Source of the DNA: Lepturacanthus savala
Taxonomy: Eukaryota; Chordata; Actinopteri; Scombriformes; Trichiuridae
Direction of reading: 5' to 3'
Length of the DNA stretch: 64,000 bases
Assembly (NCBI GenBank): GCA_030544235.1
Contig: CM060465.1
Span: forward strand, 32,096,988 to 32,160,987
The position numbers and the translations under genes were made by a program. Under the pieces are notes generated by a model, which saw only the letters and a program-made list of their open reading frames with translations, did not search any database and was not told where the DNA came from. Within the stretch, counting starts at the first letter, position 1. Each line of letters opens with the position of its first letter. Shown here in pieces: positions 12,546-25,930 of this stretch.

Positions 12546-13639
12546 GAAAACAAACAGACCCAGTGATTAAAACCAGTAAAAGTGCTGAGTAATGCAGTTT
12601 CACGTTCAAAGCCATTGTTTCTGTGATGCTGTTCAGCCGCTTTTACCATCAACTCTGCAGCCCTGAGTTTCCTGATGACACATTAGTTAAGCATAAACAT
12701 GTCAAATTTTCCTGTTTCCATCTTATCTTATCATTTTATGCGTATTTGTCAAGTCAGCTGTTGAACATGAACTTTCCTCTATGTAAGAGGTGGAAAAACA
12801 CAAAAAATGTGTTTTTTTTTATTTCAAATCTTTTATTTAGTTCAACAACCTTCAACTGTTACATCAGTGCTTTTGTTTCCAGTTTCATCACTTCAAGTTT
12901 AGCCGCAGAGCTTTGCTGAATCATTGCAGGATTTTTCTTTCCTTATTTGATGAATAATCAATGACATTCAAGATAAATGATTGGGGTCAATGTTTTTATC
13001 AAACACTTAATTGCTAAAATTGATGCTTCAACTTTTTAAACATGATCCCACTGTTGCACAATGCTTTGTGCATGAGAAAAACACTTTTCCACGACTAAAT
13101 TAGCTTCCACAGAGTTAAATAAGAGTGTGAAAGCTGAGGTTCAGGATTTGAGACACGGTTTTCTCTTTAAGACAGAAGTTTATTTCAAAACTTCCCCCCT
13201 AGTGTTAACCATAGTAGTTTTACTTGCCTAAAGCTGGAGTGGCATATGCAATTGTCACATAATTTGTGGTACGTCAATATTTTCATCACATAATTTGCAT
13301 CTGCAACATGTAATCTGCAGGTTAAAGTCTGTGCTCGTTTTAAGCCTTTTTTTTTTGGAGATGGTTTTGGAGCTGTAACTTGTGACAAAAAAGCCAACAA
13401 CTTAATCTTCCCTTTCCGACCATATCTGTGCTTTTGGCTCTCGCCGTCTCACTCTGTATCTGTTACAAATAATCATCTCTTAAGCTTTATCTCTCCGCCC
13501 CCCACCCCCCACCCCCTCCCTGTCCATTGTCGTGATAGATGTTATCTGGACTTTTGCAGCCAAAGTGGTGCAGAAGTAACTGTGAAGACAGAGTTTGGTT
13601 GGCTCAGAGCCCTAAACCTACAGAGCTGTGAGTGTGATT

Positions 13640-13920
13640 TCAACACTCCAGCTTAGTGTGTGTGTGTCTGTGTTTTGGATGGTGTTGATTAAGTATTGTG
13701 TGTGTGTGTGTGTGTTGGCAGAAATATTTCTGCCTTTATGAGGACTAATTTTAGTATGAGACTGTTATTGTGAGGACATTTTGGCCTGTCCCTGTTACCG
13801 TAAAAGTTAGAGTTAAGCACTTAGCTGTGATGGTAAAACTTAGGCTCTATGGGATGCATTTTGAGGGTCCTCAAAAGTATAGAATGACAAGTTTGTGTGT
13901 GTATGTGTGTTTAATAGAGG
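13640..13920 (+). repeat. TG-microsatellite-linked dispersed repeat
   Basis: (TG)n tracts at 13,655 and 13,697 flank GTGAGGACATTTTGGCCTGT and GAGGGTCCTCAAAAGTATAG. The same layout occurs in many fish introns; a relative is at 23,595. Confidence 0.55.
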
Positions 13921-14627
13921 TTGATTGGAGGAACTATCTTCATTGCTTGGAGCTGTTGGACAGTGGCCAGGTGTCTTAAAGTTTAGGATTACTGGAGAGC
14001 CCCATGACACTTAGTGGGAGGGTGTGTGTGTGTGTGTGTGCGTGTTGTTTGTATGTGCTGTGGAGCTTGACCAGTGTGAGACAGTTCACTGCATTCATTG
14101 TGCATTCAAACGTGGAATTATGCTTCAGCAAAAATATGCACTTTCTAAATCATGACAACTGCTCATGCAGACTGGTGCAAAAAATAGTTATTGGTCACTG
14201 TAATTATTGTTTTCTGAGGGAAAGTCAGTTGTTCCTACAGAATATTTGTTTACTGGGCCTGGTCATATGTTTGCAGTTAACTAAAAGAATAAGGAAAAGT
14301 GATCAATCTTGAACCAAGCTACATGTTAATCAAGTGAATGATGATGTACGATGAAATGTGTCAATAACGGATGAGGTGGCTGTGAAGAAAACCAATATAC
14401 ACGACTGCTGTTTCCACTGTTGACTATGTTATTTGCATATTAGGACATATTAGAGTACTTTATCATGCTTATACCATGGCCGTTTACCAAAAGAAAAACT
14501 TTTACTTGTCTAATAGCATCTTCATTGCTTAAAACACTGTATGAAGCAGTTTTCATGTTAAAAATCAGTGTTTCCATGATGCTGTGTGTCAGACACAGAA
14601 CAGCACCAGAGTGGCAGTAAGCCAAGC

Positions 14628-14735
14628 TGCTGTTAAAATTAGCTCACCTTGTGTCTCTATTTGTTTAAGATCCAGACATTCAGGTTTTTTTTTTTAGTAC
14701 AGGAAGCCAAACCATGTGCAGATGTCTTCTACTGC
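14628..14735 (+). repeat. dispersed repeat, right copy
   Basis: Shares ATTAGCTCA.CTTGT.TCTCT, TTAAGATCCAGA, GAGGT/CAGGTTTT and AGCCAAA with 12,443-12,545. Family not identified. Confidence 0.5.
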
Positions 14736-14934
14736 TCTCCAAACTGTTTTCATCACAGTTTGGCGTGCTACCCTAATTAATGCTAATGTTGACTTTGCTT
14801 GTATCCCTGATAACCGACGTCTAACAACTAAACTCCTTCATCCAGTTAAACATAGTTAAACAGTGACCCAGATGTAAAAAAAAAATGCTTAAAACTGGAT
14901 AAAAAGTCAAGTTATGACATGTGCATGCATGTGC

Positions 14935-15318
14935 ATTATATGTGCATTATATTATAGTACAACCACCAATCACAATTGCATTTGTAAATACTTATATAGT
15001 CTGTACATAGCCTATTTATATTCTGTATCATTATAATGCATATAATACATACTCATATTATCATAGGCATAACCTGTTTATAGCCATAGTCGTACACTGC
15101 ACCATAATTACATTTTATCAAAGTCAAAGCCTGTTTATATGTAGTCTGTATATATTATAATATGTATATATAGTCTGTATATATTATAATATGTATATAT
15201 AGTCTGTATATAACATATAGCTATTTAAATTACTACTGAAGCACTTCTGGTTAGGTGCTATCTGCATTTCGTATTTGTGCAATGACAATAAAGTTGAATC
15301 TAATCTGATCTAATTTGA
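14935..15318 (+). mobile_element. LINE 3'UTR and tail
   Basis: Ends CTTCTGGTTAGGTGCTATCT, GCAATGACAATAAAGTTGAA, then TCTAATCTGATCTAATTT. This is the familiar 3' end of an L2/Rex-type fish LINE with its TCTAA repeats. No coding part is present, so it is strongly 5'-truncated. Confidence 0.65.
15142..15215 (+). repeat. short tandem repeat, ~33-bp unit
   Basis: TAGTCTGTATATATTATAAT plus ATGTATATA recurs twice with a partial third copy, inside a LINE 3' tail. Confidence 0.85.
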
Positions 15319-16289
15319 AAAGGGGATGTTGATATTATAGATCTGTCCATGTGAGGTCATCTCAAACTAAAAAAAACTCATATAAAATAAAGTTTTTTTC
15401 TTAATTAGAGCATGAACTTCACAACATGAAACAACTGTAAAGAAAAGGGTAAATTATGCAAAACCACACAGCTACACAGTAATCTGACTCCCTGCTGACT
15501 AATGGTTTCTCACACCGTACCAGCTACTGACATGGAAGCCAGCTCCTAAATCCTCCCACTCACACACCTGCACACACACGCACCGCACACACACAGTTCT
15601 GCTTTACCACTTCATCAGCAGCCTGACCTTTGGTGATCCAGACTGAAAGAGGCATGTCTGGACGTCTGGATGCTGCAGTGATTCACTCATAAAGCTCCAG
15701 CAGTGGAAAAGACTGAGCTGATTGTCCTCTAAGTTCACCCGCAGTTTAGTTTTGGAGGCTTTGTTTAGACTGAGATGTGTTCCGCAGCTGCAGACGAGCA
15801 GATGAAAGAATTACTGAGTCTAAGTCCAGATTTGTTGAAGAATTGTCAAACAATGGATGCCTAAACCAAGAATCTTGATAAATGACGAAAACATATTAAA
15901 CATGAATTTATTGAAACAAAACACATTCATGGGAAACAGTTTGAAGGGGAAGAAAAACATTATTCATAAGGGAAACAGACTTCAACACAAGACGTGTTCT
16001 GGATAATACTACATCAGAGTTTAGGCTAACAGGAACGTCAGTGGATCACTTCACTTACCCTGAGACAGTGCTTGGTTTGCCAAAGTCATCATCCATTCAG
16101 TTTCACTCTCATTGTCCTCATCAGAACAGATCTTTATCTTATAAATAGACCAAAGCAAACATGCCATATCTGCTGTGTTGCTTATCCAAGTATATATTTC
16201 TATAATTGGACAAATAATGGTTGTCAAGATGAGAAAGTTAAAAAAAAACTTCTCAAATACAGTTTTAAAAGTAATCATCAGTAATCATC

Positions 16290-16570
16290 AGTACATTTTG
16301 TGTTCATGTTGGCTTCATGTCATTTGAAATTCCATTTGTACCATTCATTTTGTACAAAGATCACATGCAATGTGTGAAATGTCAAATTACATTTTAAATA
16401 TTGAATCCACAGAGAATATAAAACTAGTTGCATGTTTTTTTTTTAAAGAGTTAAACTATCTGGTACCAAGTTTTTAGGGTTACACCACATGACATTTTTG
16501 ACCTTATCCCTAAAGAAGAATCCTTACAAGTGCTTGGAGAAATGTCAGTTTTAAGAAATATGTTTGTATA
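16290..16570 (+). repeat. dispersed repeat, longest copy of the ACCAAGTTTTTAGGG family
   Basis: Contains TTCATGTCATTTGAAATTCC, CTATCTGGTACCAAGTTTTT and AGGGTTACACCACATGACAT. Partial copies occur at 10,893-10,950, 26,985-27,245 and 32,516-32,711. Family not identified. Confidence 0.65.
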
Positions 16571-17239
16571 TCAATAACTCAGATGTGAAGCCTCGGTCTA
16601 ATGTTTCTAACTATAATTGCACAGCACTACCTAGTTTTCAGAATATCTTTAACTTGACTTGATTCATATTTACTCAGTAGGTCATCAGTCCTGCATGAGT
16701 GGCCAGATCAGCCAGATCGGCCAAATGCCTCACATTTTATAAACAAATATTGCAGATAAATATATTTCGAATATAACCAATAGACAAACAAGCGTGCTCC
16801 CTCCATCTGCATATCTAAATATGTGTTGTGTCAAAGGCTGCATTCACTCTCCTGCGCTGCATCACAACGTGTTCTGACAGGCCTGGATTCATGGAGCTGA
16901 AATGGGACAACACTGAGATTACAGCTGTGTGGAAGAATTTCACTGAAAGTGATTCCAAGAAAGAAAAACACTTCTGTTTTCTGTCCGAGCGGCTCCTGGA
17001 ACCAGGATTCATTGAAAGGAAATTGCCTGAAATAGTTGTGGTAATTAATTTTGCGACTCCTCTGCGCAACAGGAATCAAGGCATGCAGATGTTGTATCAC
17101 TAAAACACGGAGACACATAGCTGGAGATGTAATTTTCTAACTTTGGCCACATTTGAAGAAGGTGAAGGATACAGGACTTTATTGTTATGTGCTTGGCTTG
17201 GTTAATCCTGTTCAAAGTGTGTATTTTACATCAACATTA

Positions 17240-17815
17240 AAGGGGATATATCATGCTTTTTGTGATGTTCTGTTATTTTCATACTGTTATGGCGATTTTG
17301 TATGTCTGTTAAAAGTAGTCAAATGCTCCCTGTAAAGTCCAGGAATCATGATCAACACATTGTTTTTGCAACTTTAGCTTCTCCTTTTGATGATGCCTAT
17401 GAATCAATGTCCATTTTTTTGCTTAAGCCAAAACAGAATTGCCAAAATTTTCAAAAGAGAGTCAAACCCCATAGACCTCCATGTTAAAATGCCCAAATTT
17501 ACAGCAGAAATAAACACGTTTCCAGCCTGGTGCAACAACAGTTTTGGTCTCTATTGATAATTTCCCTGTTCATGACAACTGCATAGAGTTGAATTTATAT
17601 ATAACTCACTTTTTTAAGTCATTTTGATTGACAGGTGGCTGTCTGCTGGACTGTGCAGCTCCTCCCCAGCCCCATACTCTCACATGGCCACTTCTGACTC
17701 CAAACAGCCAAGATCCACAGTCAAAATGCTGAACTCCAGGCTTCAAAACAGCGGTCCACAAACCAATGGGTGACATCATGGTGGCTACATCCGTTATTTA
17801 TACAGTCTAAGGTTT
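17240..17815. mobile_element. probable fish MITE
   Basis: Begins TTAAAGGGGATATATCATGC, like the TTAA-type family at 26,555. The right half (CCCATAGACCTCCATGTTAA, TTACAGCAGAAATAAACACG, ATTTATACAGTCTAAGG) matches a repeat I recall as widespread in teleosts. It could be two adjacent elements. Confidence 0.5.
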
Positions 17816-18729
17816 CAACTCAAAAGTGCACAGATGTATTTAGAGAAGTTTCCAGTTGGAGTAAATAACAAGAACAACAAGTGAAATCCTACAACTATTG
17901 AGTTACTTACACAGCCTCTTTCCAGAAGGTCTGTTTCAAACAGAGCTTGAAATGAGGGGCTGCATAAAGGACCAGTATAAGATAAATATGTTTTTCCTGT
18001 TTAGTGGGATGATGACAACAGTTTGCTTGGGAGAGACAGTGAGCATTTGTGTCCAGTGACCTTGTTTAAAGTTGTATAACATCCTGTTAGTGTAGTTTAT
18101 GATTATATTCATGTATTCTACGAGTGGAAACTTTCATCCAAGACTTCATATGTCCCGAGTTTGATCCGAAATGTTATTCCCTGTTCTTCGTGGCAAGACC
18201 TCTGCAGTTGGGAATAATCACATTTTAGTGCAAAATGACTCAGCTTCACCAAAATAAACTTCTTGGTGATTGTGAAATTCAGATCGCTTCAGCCAGTTAA
18301 ACTGGGAGGAAAGAATGATGAATCATGACATCTGCAATGCAGAATATGATAAAGGCATAGCCACAAAAATGATTTATAACAAGGGATTATTAATATAATA
18401 AAGCTTGTTTAGTGCTGTCTGGCTCTCATACCCTCTAAACATGACTAATTGCATGGCTGGTCATGTGTGGCGCTAATCCCATTGTGACTAAGAACAAGCA
18501 AGTTATTTTTGGAGAGGGTCGCCTTGTTCATTTTTCTTTTGCGACCTCCGACCTTTTTCTGAGAGGAGTGAATCCAGGTTGCCGCGGTGATAGGTTGAGT
18601 CAACAAGATCGGCGAGGAGAGGCAAGACTTTATGATGACAAAGACTTAATTTACTTTCAGGGATGATTTTCCATTCGAGCTGCTGCACCTTTTTTTTTAC
18701 CCTTCATGCTTGATATCCTTTGAGAAATA

Positions 18730-19660
18730 ATAATTTCTGGTAGGTGGGAGATCCCAGAGGACAGGAAGCGGTGGTTTGGAGCCTACAGGAGCCACTGGTT
18801 TATTGAAGGCTACTCATTAGCCCAATCCTAATCACTTGGCTGGTTTTTCTCTCAGCTGGGGGCTGTATGTGTGTATATATGAATCTGCAGACTATGGAAC
18901 AGTGGCTGCCCACCCGTGGTCGCCTAAGTGCTGCTATTTAGGGGTCTCCTGTCTGCTTTGGGAGGTTATTACCGTGGAAGTGGGGTCGTGCTAGAGCTGG
19001 GGCGGGGGGTTGCCAGATAATTGAGGTCCTTGTTGGAGTGGTCACAGTTTACAGAGTTGGTTTTAAATTGCAGACCCTGACTATTTTCTTTCTTTCTTTC
19101 TTTTTTTTTTAAGCCCGGTAGACTGTGATTGTAATTATTTGATAGGCCACTCGTTTAGCCGAGTTACAGTCCTCAATGGAGTTGTATATCTGTGATCCAC
19201 AGCTGCTCTGGAACACAGTGTCTCATTTGTTTTCACTGTCGTCCGGGGTCGTGACATTATTAATGACGCTTGCAAGCCTTTAAGTGACATGGGTTGTATT
19301 ATGGATTTGCTGTGTTGAAAAGAAAAAAAGGTTCCTCTGTGTAAAGGAACAGCGCCAATCAATGAAAAGTAAAATCACTCACTGCTTAATCGAGCCAACG
19401 TTTTTACATGAGACGATCATCAGCCGGCGATATAAAACAACTACTGAATCATTCTTGTGCCTTTCTGCCCCTAATAAATCAGCCTTTTGCAGCATTAGAA
19501 GCGAAAATCTGCTGTGATTGCGAGTTTTCAGTCCCATTGGTGGCTCTTTTGCTCACACCAGATCGCTCAGCCTATCAAAATAATATTTCGAAGCTCCCAG
19601 GAGAGTCTTTTGCGGCTATCGGTCAGGTATTTTAAGGTCTTAAAAGCTCTGTTGAGTTCA
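18730..19660. promoter_or_regulatory. best candidate conserved non-coding block
   Basis: Nearly 1 kb of balanced, repeat-poor sequence. Features: CTACTCATTAGCCCAATCCT, AATCACTTGG, GACATTATTAATGACG, CAATCAATGAAAAGT, CACCTGCTTAATCGAG-like motifs and TCATCAGCCGGCGATATAAA. The only simple repeat is a short CTTT/T tract near 19,085-19,110. Several short frames overlap on both strands and none is protein-like. Its texture matches vertebrate developmental enhancers; conservation is not tested. Confidence 0.4.
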
Positions 19661-20616
19661 GGTAAAAAAAAAGGACTTGTTGAGATGGTTATTCTAGGTC
19701 CACCAGGTGTTTATCAAGTGCAAATATGCGTTTGTGTGATTCTGTTTGCGCCCGACGTCTGCGTTCGGGGTTTGTGTATTTACATTGTGCACGTATGCCG
19801 CATACTTGCCCATGTGTATTCAGGCAGCGTCGCAGCTTGTGCACTTATTTCACTGGGTTTCTCAAAATAGCCCTGGCCCCAGTGAGATTGTGTGTTTATG
19901 TGTGACGGACACTTCTAAAAGAGGGGGAAAAGCTAGCCTGGCAACTCAAGCTGTCCCTGAGCCAAACCTCCAGTTCAAAGTGTGGTTAGGCCGCGCGGCT
20001 ATACTTAGCTACGTGTTGCAGCTATGTGTGTGTGAGTGTGTGTGAGTGTGTGTGTTGTGTGGGGTCTGCCAGACAGAGACAAGGGGATGCCTGTGTCGAC
20101 CCCTACCTTTTAATTCTCTCGGGGCGGGGGGCTGCGGCTAACGGTTGAAGCTAACCACAGCTAAATTGAGCTGTTTGTAAGTCCAGGACTAGAACGTATT
20201 AGTGGAAGATATGTGTGTTAAACTGTCAGCTTGGTTCAGAACTGCATTGAAGTTGTGTGTGTGTGAGAGTGATTGGGACTGGAATACACTGCGTGTTTGT
20301 ATTTGGCTCCATATTTACAGCCAGCAACAGAACCAGCAGAGTGAGTGTGAGACAGCGAGATGGTGAAAGAAAAATTTTAAGGGGAAACAAGCGGCAGCGC
20401 GAGATGAATGAGGGATAAAACGCGTCCGTGGCGGTGAAAGCTGCTCATTCTGTCATTTTGTATTTTGCAAATGTTTATGCGTGTTTTGCCGCGGAGCGCT
20501 GAAAGCGTTTACTGTCGCCCTTTCATTGCGTTTTGGAGGGGGGGGAAGACTGGCAGTACTGTAGCACCTCGTTCACACACGGGGACCCAAACAGTGCAGA
20601 CCTGTCAGGATGCCAT

Positions 20617-20644
20617 TCATTCATTCATTCATTCATTCATTCAG
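20617..20644. repeat. (ATTC)7 microsatellite
   Basis: Seven tetranucleotide units in a GC-richer surrounding. Confidence 0.93.
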
Positions 20645-20849
20645 GAGCCCAGAAGACTCAAAAGGCGCCCAGCAGCAGCCTAATGAGACTGACGGGGTTT
20701 AGCAGACACCAGCCACCAGACTGGATACGGAACGGTTCAGACCACTGAGCAGGATACATAAGAAGAGGGGGGGACACAAACAAAACCCTTCAAAATGGCT
20801 TGTGTTTGTGTAGGAGTTATTTCAAAAGCCGAATCGGCTTATATTTAAG

Positions 20850-21110
20850 CCTCTTTCACACGATTGTTCCCAGTAAATTACTGGGAAGCGGCTCCATTCC
20901 AGGACATTCCTGTCTTCTTGTGCCTGTTCACACATGACATGACATGGCAATGCATCGCATTCAAAACCTGACGTTCCCTGTAATGGCACTAAAGCCGTGA
21001 GCTGGGAAGTTGCCAGGGCAGATTTCCCAGAAAATCAACGCTGGCTCGCGTCCACACTCGAAAATTGCTGGATCATTTTTGGGAAAAGCTGCATGTGTGA
21101 ATGAGGCTTC
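20850..21110 (+). repeat. dispersed repeat, right copy of the TTGCCAGGGCAGATT family
   Basis: Shares GAGCTGGGAAGTTGCCAGGG, GCAGATT, CTGGCTCGC and GCTGCATGTGTGAATG(A)GGCTT with 3,100-3,335. TTTCACAC and GTGTGAA sequences near both ends suggest a MITE. Confidence 0.6.
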
Positions 21111-22379
21111 AAATATATATTTGTGAATTATATAATTTATTTAAGCAGTAGTTTATTACAGGGGATGGTTTCATGTCATCTGTGGTGAGTTTTGCTGTCG
21201 TTTTCAGTCGATGCTGATGCTGCAGCAGAAATTGCAAGGAGCAATTTACATGATGTTTTTCACCTTGATTAAAATATTAAATATAATATTGTAAAATATT
21301 ACTGGATTGTTTTTTCCTTTAAATATATAACAACACACAGATATAAAGTAAAAACAAAAATATGTCTTTATTTGTTCCAAAAGTGCTTTAAACTATGCTG
21401 TAAAATCTTAAAATTTACATTAACTAACGCAGCAATTATACAGAAAGTTACTGTAATTATTATTTGTTTTTATATAGTTAGGGTACAATACTTCTATTCA
21501 GTATCTTTGTGTCTTGTGTCTATAAAAGAAAAAAAAGAAAAATAAAGTAAGTAGTACTTTAAAGTAAGTAAAGTAAATACTGTGATTTCAGTTGTATTTA
21601 CAGTATTGGCTGATTAACTGCACCATATAGAGCAACTCTTCAACTACTGTGATTTATTGTAAAATATACACAATCTAATTGTTTACAGTAACATTATACT
21701 GTGTTTAAGACAGTAAATAACTGCAGATTTCACAAAAAAATCTACATCACAGCAAAAGCCGGATGTGTAAATGATTAACACAGAATAAAACAATAGAACT
21801 TAAGCCAGTAGAGTAAAGAAATAAACAGAAACAAACATATAAATCATGTAAAAATACTCACCCGTGGGCCTTTATATTGATAAAACACATTTCAAATTGC
21901 ACAACAGCTTTAGAAATATAAGATTTGGTCTCTCTGAACACAAGGAGATTTGTCATTGGTGAAGTGTGTGTGAAACAGAGAATTGTGTGTGGTGTTTTGA
22001 AGAAACTGTGGTTTAGAATTGAAAATCTGGGTCTGAAGCAGGAAATGTGTTTATAGTTCCGCAGCATCGGTTCAGGGAGTTGACACATGAGTAACAGGTT
22101 GTGGTCGTTGTGTCAGAAGTTCCAGTTTTTTGTTTTTTTTTTATGTGTGTGTGTGTGTGTAAACATTTGAGGAAAAACTGTGAGCTCTGATTTTCGAAGG
22201 AAGAAAAACACGCATGAAAACGCATCGCTCAGGAAATTAACTGCGACATCTCGGTGGTACAGTGGCAATGTGAGAAAATAACTACAGAGCTGGAGCTGAG
22301 TGTGTAATTAACATGCTCAACGTGACCAAAGTCTGCAGGACTCATGCTGCTGAGAGACAAGAAACCTGCTACCAGTTAT

Positions 22380-23340
22380 ATGTTGTCATATAAGCCTCAA
22401 TGCTAAAGAGCTGACTAACATTATGCAAAACAATATATAAATCTGTATAAAGATAAGCATCATATAGATGAAAATATACTGATTATATTATTATCAAGCA
22501 ACCCCCATCCTCATCTTTCTGTATATTTTTCTGTAGAAGAGAAGTTTTGTGTTAATATAACTAAAAATAATCATAAAATGCAGTAATCCTCCATATTTAA
22601 TTGTGTTAGTTTGGCTTTTTAATGATAAATAGACTTAATCTGATTTATTTAATACATTTTAAGGTGTTATTAAATCATAATTATGTTTTTTATTCATTCT
22701 AAGATTTACTGCCTTTCCTTAACACAAGCTAATTTTATTCATTTAAATGTAATTAGAAAATAAATATGTACAATTTAATTTCCATCATCAAGTAAAATAT
22801 TTGGTTTGGTTCATTATCTGAATGTTAAATTTATTGCAAGTTATGGTACAGAAAAATAGCTAAAAGGAGTTAAACTAGTACATTGGCTGAATCTATATCA
22901 TTCATTTTAGTACCAAAAATAAGAAGTATAAATAATTTATCCTAATGTATTTATTTAGAAACCTCTTGGAAAATTAAAGTAAATTCTAATCAAAATAATT
23001 AATCTGCAAGTACTGAAACAATCAGTTAAAAAATAGAATTACAATCAACTTAAAATATATATCTAGAGATAGATAAATTAATTCCATGCAACTACTTTAT
23101 ATAATAAAATTAAGTAATTTTTACAAAACGTTTCATTAAAAAAAACTAAATACAGAAAAGTACTGTTATAAATTGAGTTTAATTCTATACTTTTATGTGC
23201 AATCTTCTGTATTAATCTATAACTAATGTAATAAAAATATATACCACCTATAAAACATTGATGTTACCTTATTAAATTACAATAATAATGAAATAATAAT
23301 AACATTTTATGGTAATAAAGTTAACTAACAAATTTATTAA
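22380..23340. other. very AT-rich non-coding stretch
   Basis: Almost a kilobase dominated by A/T with no open frame of note, no inverted termini seen and no simple repeat longer than a few units. 21,110-22,380 is similar but slightly less extreme. Confidence 0.6.
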
Positions 23341-23594
23341 GTAATGTTAGTAACATCATTGTGTAATGCTATTTTACATTGGACATTTACAGTGTGTTTT
23401 GTTAAAATACAGGAAAAATTGTAATAGAAGGGGGAAAAAAATATAAAAATATAGTTTGTGTATGTTCCTTTATGAGAGACATTAGAGTTTAGAGGGAAAT
23501 GAGGATTGTTGGAGTGTGAGAAGAGAGGAAGAGAAAGAGGAAAAGAAGAATCAAGACTGATGAGAGATGAGGAGAGATCAGCCGAGTCATGCAT

Positions 23595-23900
23595 ACTTTG
23601 GTGTGTGTGTGTGCGAGTGTGTGCGTGTGTGTGTGTGTTCTGTATATTTGTGAGGACAAGTATGATCAGATAGGGTGAACATATTTTATTACTCACCTTC
23701 ATAAAGCTAATTGAGGGTTATTTTTGGCTGTGGATTCAGCACTTTATGGTTAGAGCTAAGGTTACAGTCAGGTCTACTTTTAAGACTTTGGCTTTGGCAC
23801 TGGAGTTTAGGGTTAGGGTTAGGATCTGGGTACATGTAAGAGGTTTGGGGTTAAGGAAATAATCAAGTCTAAAATAAGTTTTCACAAAGAGGAAGGAGAA
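23595..23900 (+). repeat. TG-microsatellite-linked dispersed repeat
   Basis: (TG)n is followed by TATATTTGTGAGGACAAG and then by TTAGGGTTAGGGTTAGGAT. The arrangement of TG repeat, GTGAGGACA and GGTTAG motifs matches a widespread fish repeat. A relative is at 13,640-13,920. Confidence 0.5.
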
Positions 23901-24106
23901 TGCATGCGAGTGTTCGTGTGAGTGCGAGTGGAGGAGGACAATGGCTGCTGCTCACATACCTTCACTACGGTACAAAATGTTCTGGGTCAGGAGAGCTGGC
24001 GTTAGACCAGGACTCTGGACTAGTGAAACCTCCATCTCTCAGAAACTCATTCATTCATTCATCCAGGCTGCACTGCAGAACTCTGCTGTGTTAAAACACA
24101 GTAACA

Positions 24107-24407
24107 TTACTGTAAACCATTATTACAGGAGATTGCTGTAAATTCACAGTAGTGGAAGTATTACTGTAGAAAATCACAGTATTCAAAGAGTTATTTTATT
24201 ATAATACAGTTAATACAACTGAAATCACAATGTTTAATTGATTTTTATTGAACAATTGATCATCCAATACTGTTAATACAATTGAAATCACTGTAATTTT
24301 ACTGTACAGTTAATTAGTTAATACTTCTAATACAAATCATTGTTTTTTTAATTATTATTTTACAGTAAAGACACAATACTGTAAACAGAAGTACAATACT
24401 TCTACTG

Positions 24408-24410
<3 letters not shown>
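24107..24410. mobile_element. partial copy of the CACTGTAAAAC-type MITE
   Basis: Colinear with 32,325-32,500 and 32,735-32,800: GTATTACTGTAGAAAATCAC, TTCAAAGAGTTA, CAACTGAAATCACA and TTTTACAGTAAAGACA-type segments in the same order. This copy does not have the nested repeat, which supports the insertion in the other copy. Confidence 0.7.

Positions 24411-24438
<28 letters not shown>
24411..24438. repeat. (TA)14 microsatellite
   Basis: Uninterrupted TA repeat at the edge of the TACTGTAAA-rich MITE fragment. Confidence 0.95.
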
Positions 24439-24887
24439 CTGACAGTTATACAGTTATAATATAATTTGATTTGTTTGTGCTCTAGAGATAAAGGTTGCTT
24501 GATTGATTGATTGATTTCATTGTTTTTTGTAATTTCATTTGTCGATCTCGGTATTGCTGTCTGGCCTCTATGCCTCCGACCTTTGACCTCTTTATTATTG
24601 GAGCCCTATGGTGCTGCTGTTGTAGGAAGTGAAGCTTATTGTATTGTCTCACTGATTGCCCTTTCCTAATTTTCCAGTCAAAACAATGGAATCAATATCC
24701 TTCCCCTTCCAGCAACACTGCCTTTAACTCCAGTAATAATATTATCATGTTTTTCTTTCACAATAACTTTTTAAAGAATTCTTTATTTGGATGAAGGAAT
24801 TGAAATATGATGGTTTTGAAGTTATAAAGAATGTATTGACAGATTATTATTATGGTAGGTAGGTATTGATTATTAAAAATATATATA

Positions 24888-25252
24888 CACTCAAAGTTTG
24901 GGGTCACCCAGACAATTTAGTGTTTTCCATGAAAAGTCACACTTTTATTTACCACCATGAATTTTAAAATAAATAAAACATTTTATTACATTAACCTTCT
25001 GATGCAATGAGCAAACACATTGTACCATTAGAACACTGGAGTGATAGTTGCTGGAAAAGGGCCTCTATACACCTATGTAGATATTGATGCACCAAAAACC
25101 AGACATTTGCAGCTAGAATAGTCATTTACCACATTAACAATGTATAGAGCGTATTTCTGATTAATTTAAAGTTATCTTCATTGAAAAAAACTGTGCTTTT
25201 CTTTCAAAAGTAAAGACATTTCTAAGTGACCCCAAACCTTTGAATGGCAGTG
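24888..25252 (+). mobile_element. Tc1/mariner-like MITE copy with central deletion
   Basis: 365 bp between TA dinucleotides, with TCAAAGTTTGGGGTCACCC at the left and GTGACCCCAAACCTTTGAAT at the right. Colinear with 53,154-53,649 but lacks about 130 bp of its centre. Confidence 0.8.
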
Positions 25253-25479
25253 TAAATGTGTCTCCCTAACTTTTAGTTTCAGAGTTCAACAATTCATCTT
25301 TAAACACTTTATGTTAATTCTCATCACAATGGTTTAATAATTAAAAAGGGCATCATGATTCACAAATGAAGCTTTGGCTACTTCGCAAGACTCTAGTTTC
25401 CTACAAAAAACAACAGAAAATGACATTTTCTTTGACCTTTTTATGGCATCTCAGACAGATTTGTGACTCAGTAACTCCA

Positions 25480-25930
25480 TCACAGCGGGGGGTCACCATG
25501 CAGGGTCCAGGAACAGCGGAGGCCTTGTGGCTCAGCTGAGGGATGCTCACACTTATAATCAACCAGCTGAAAACTCGTGGGTGATCATTTTATAGCCGTA
25601 TGATTGGCGGCCTGAGCTGCGGAATTTGTGAATGTGCTTCTTGTTTGAAGGCAGAGAGGGAGCAGGGTTTGAATTGGGTGATGGATGTTGTTCCCCTTTC
25701 CTCCTTTACCTTTTAACTGGAATTGTAATAATAGGTTTTTGTACATTCTTTGGGCTGAAGACCTTTTGGCCACAGGAAGCCAGAGAACCTCTTGACTCTG
25801 TGCGGTTCCCACTTATTGTCTCAACCAGCAGGAAAAGCCTTGATTTTCACCACCGCCATGTTTTCACTTCAGCTGCTGCTTTCCTCCTGTAGCCACTGGA
25901 TGAGGCGGTGTAGGTGGTTTGGTTATTGTC
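25480..25930. promoter_or_regulatory. repeat-free block resembling a conserved non-coding element
   Basis: Balanced composition with CAGCTGAGG, TATAATCAACCAGCTG, TTGTAATAATAGG and CCACAGGAAG motifs. No protein family recognised in the short frames. Confidence 0.3.

Noticed and set aside
16815..17118. Overlapping frames of 84-95 codons on both strands
   Set aside because: Several frames are open at once and none has a recognisable motif; no splice structure. Could be a CNE but evidence is weak.
23815..23830. TTAGGGTTAGGG, possible interstitial telomere repeat (also at 33,436)
   Set aside because: Only two units each, and at 23.8 kb the motif belongs to a known-style TG-linked dispersed repeat.
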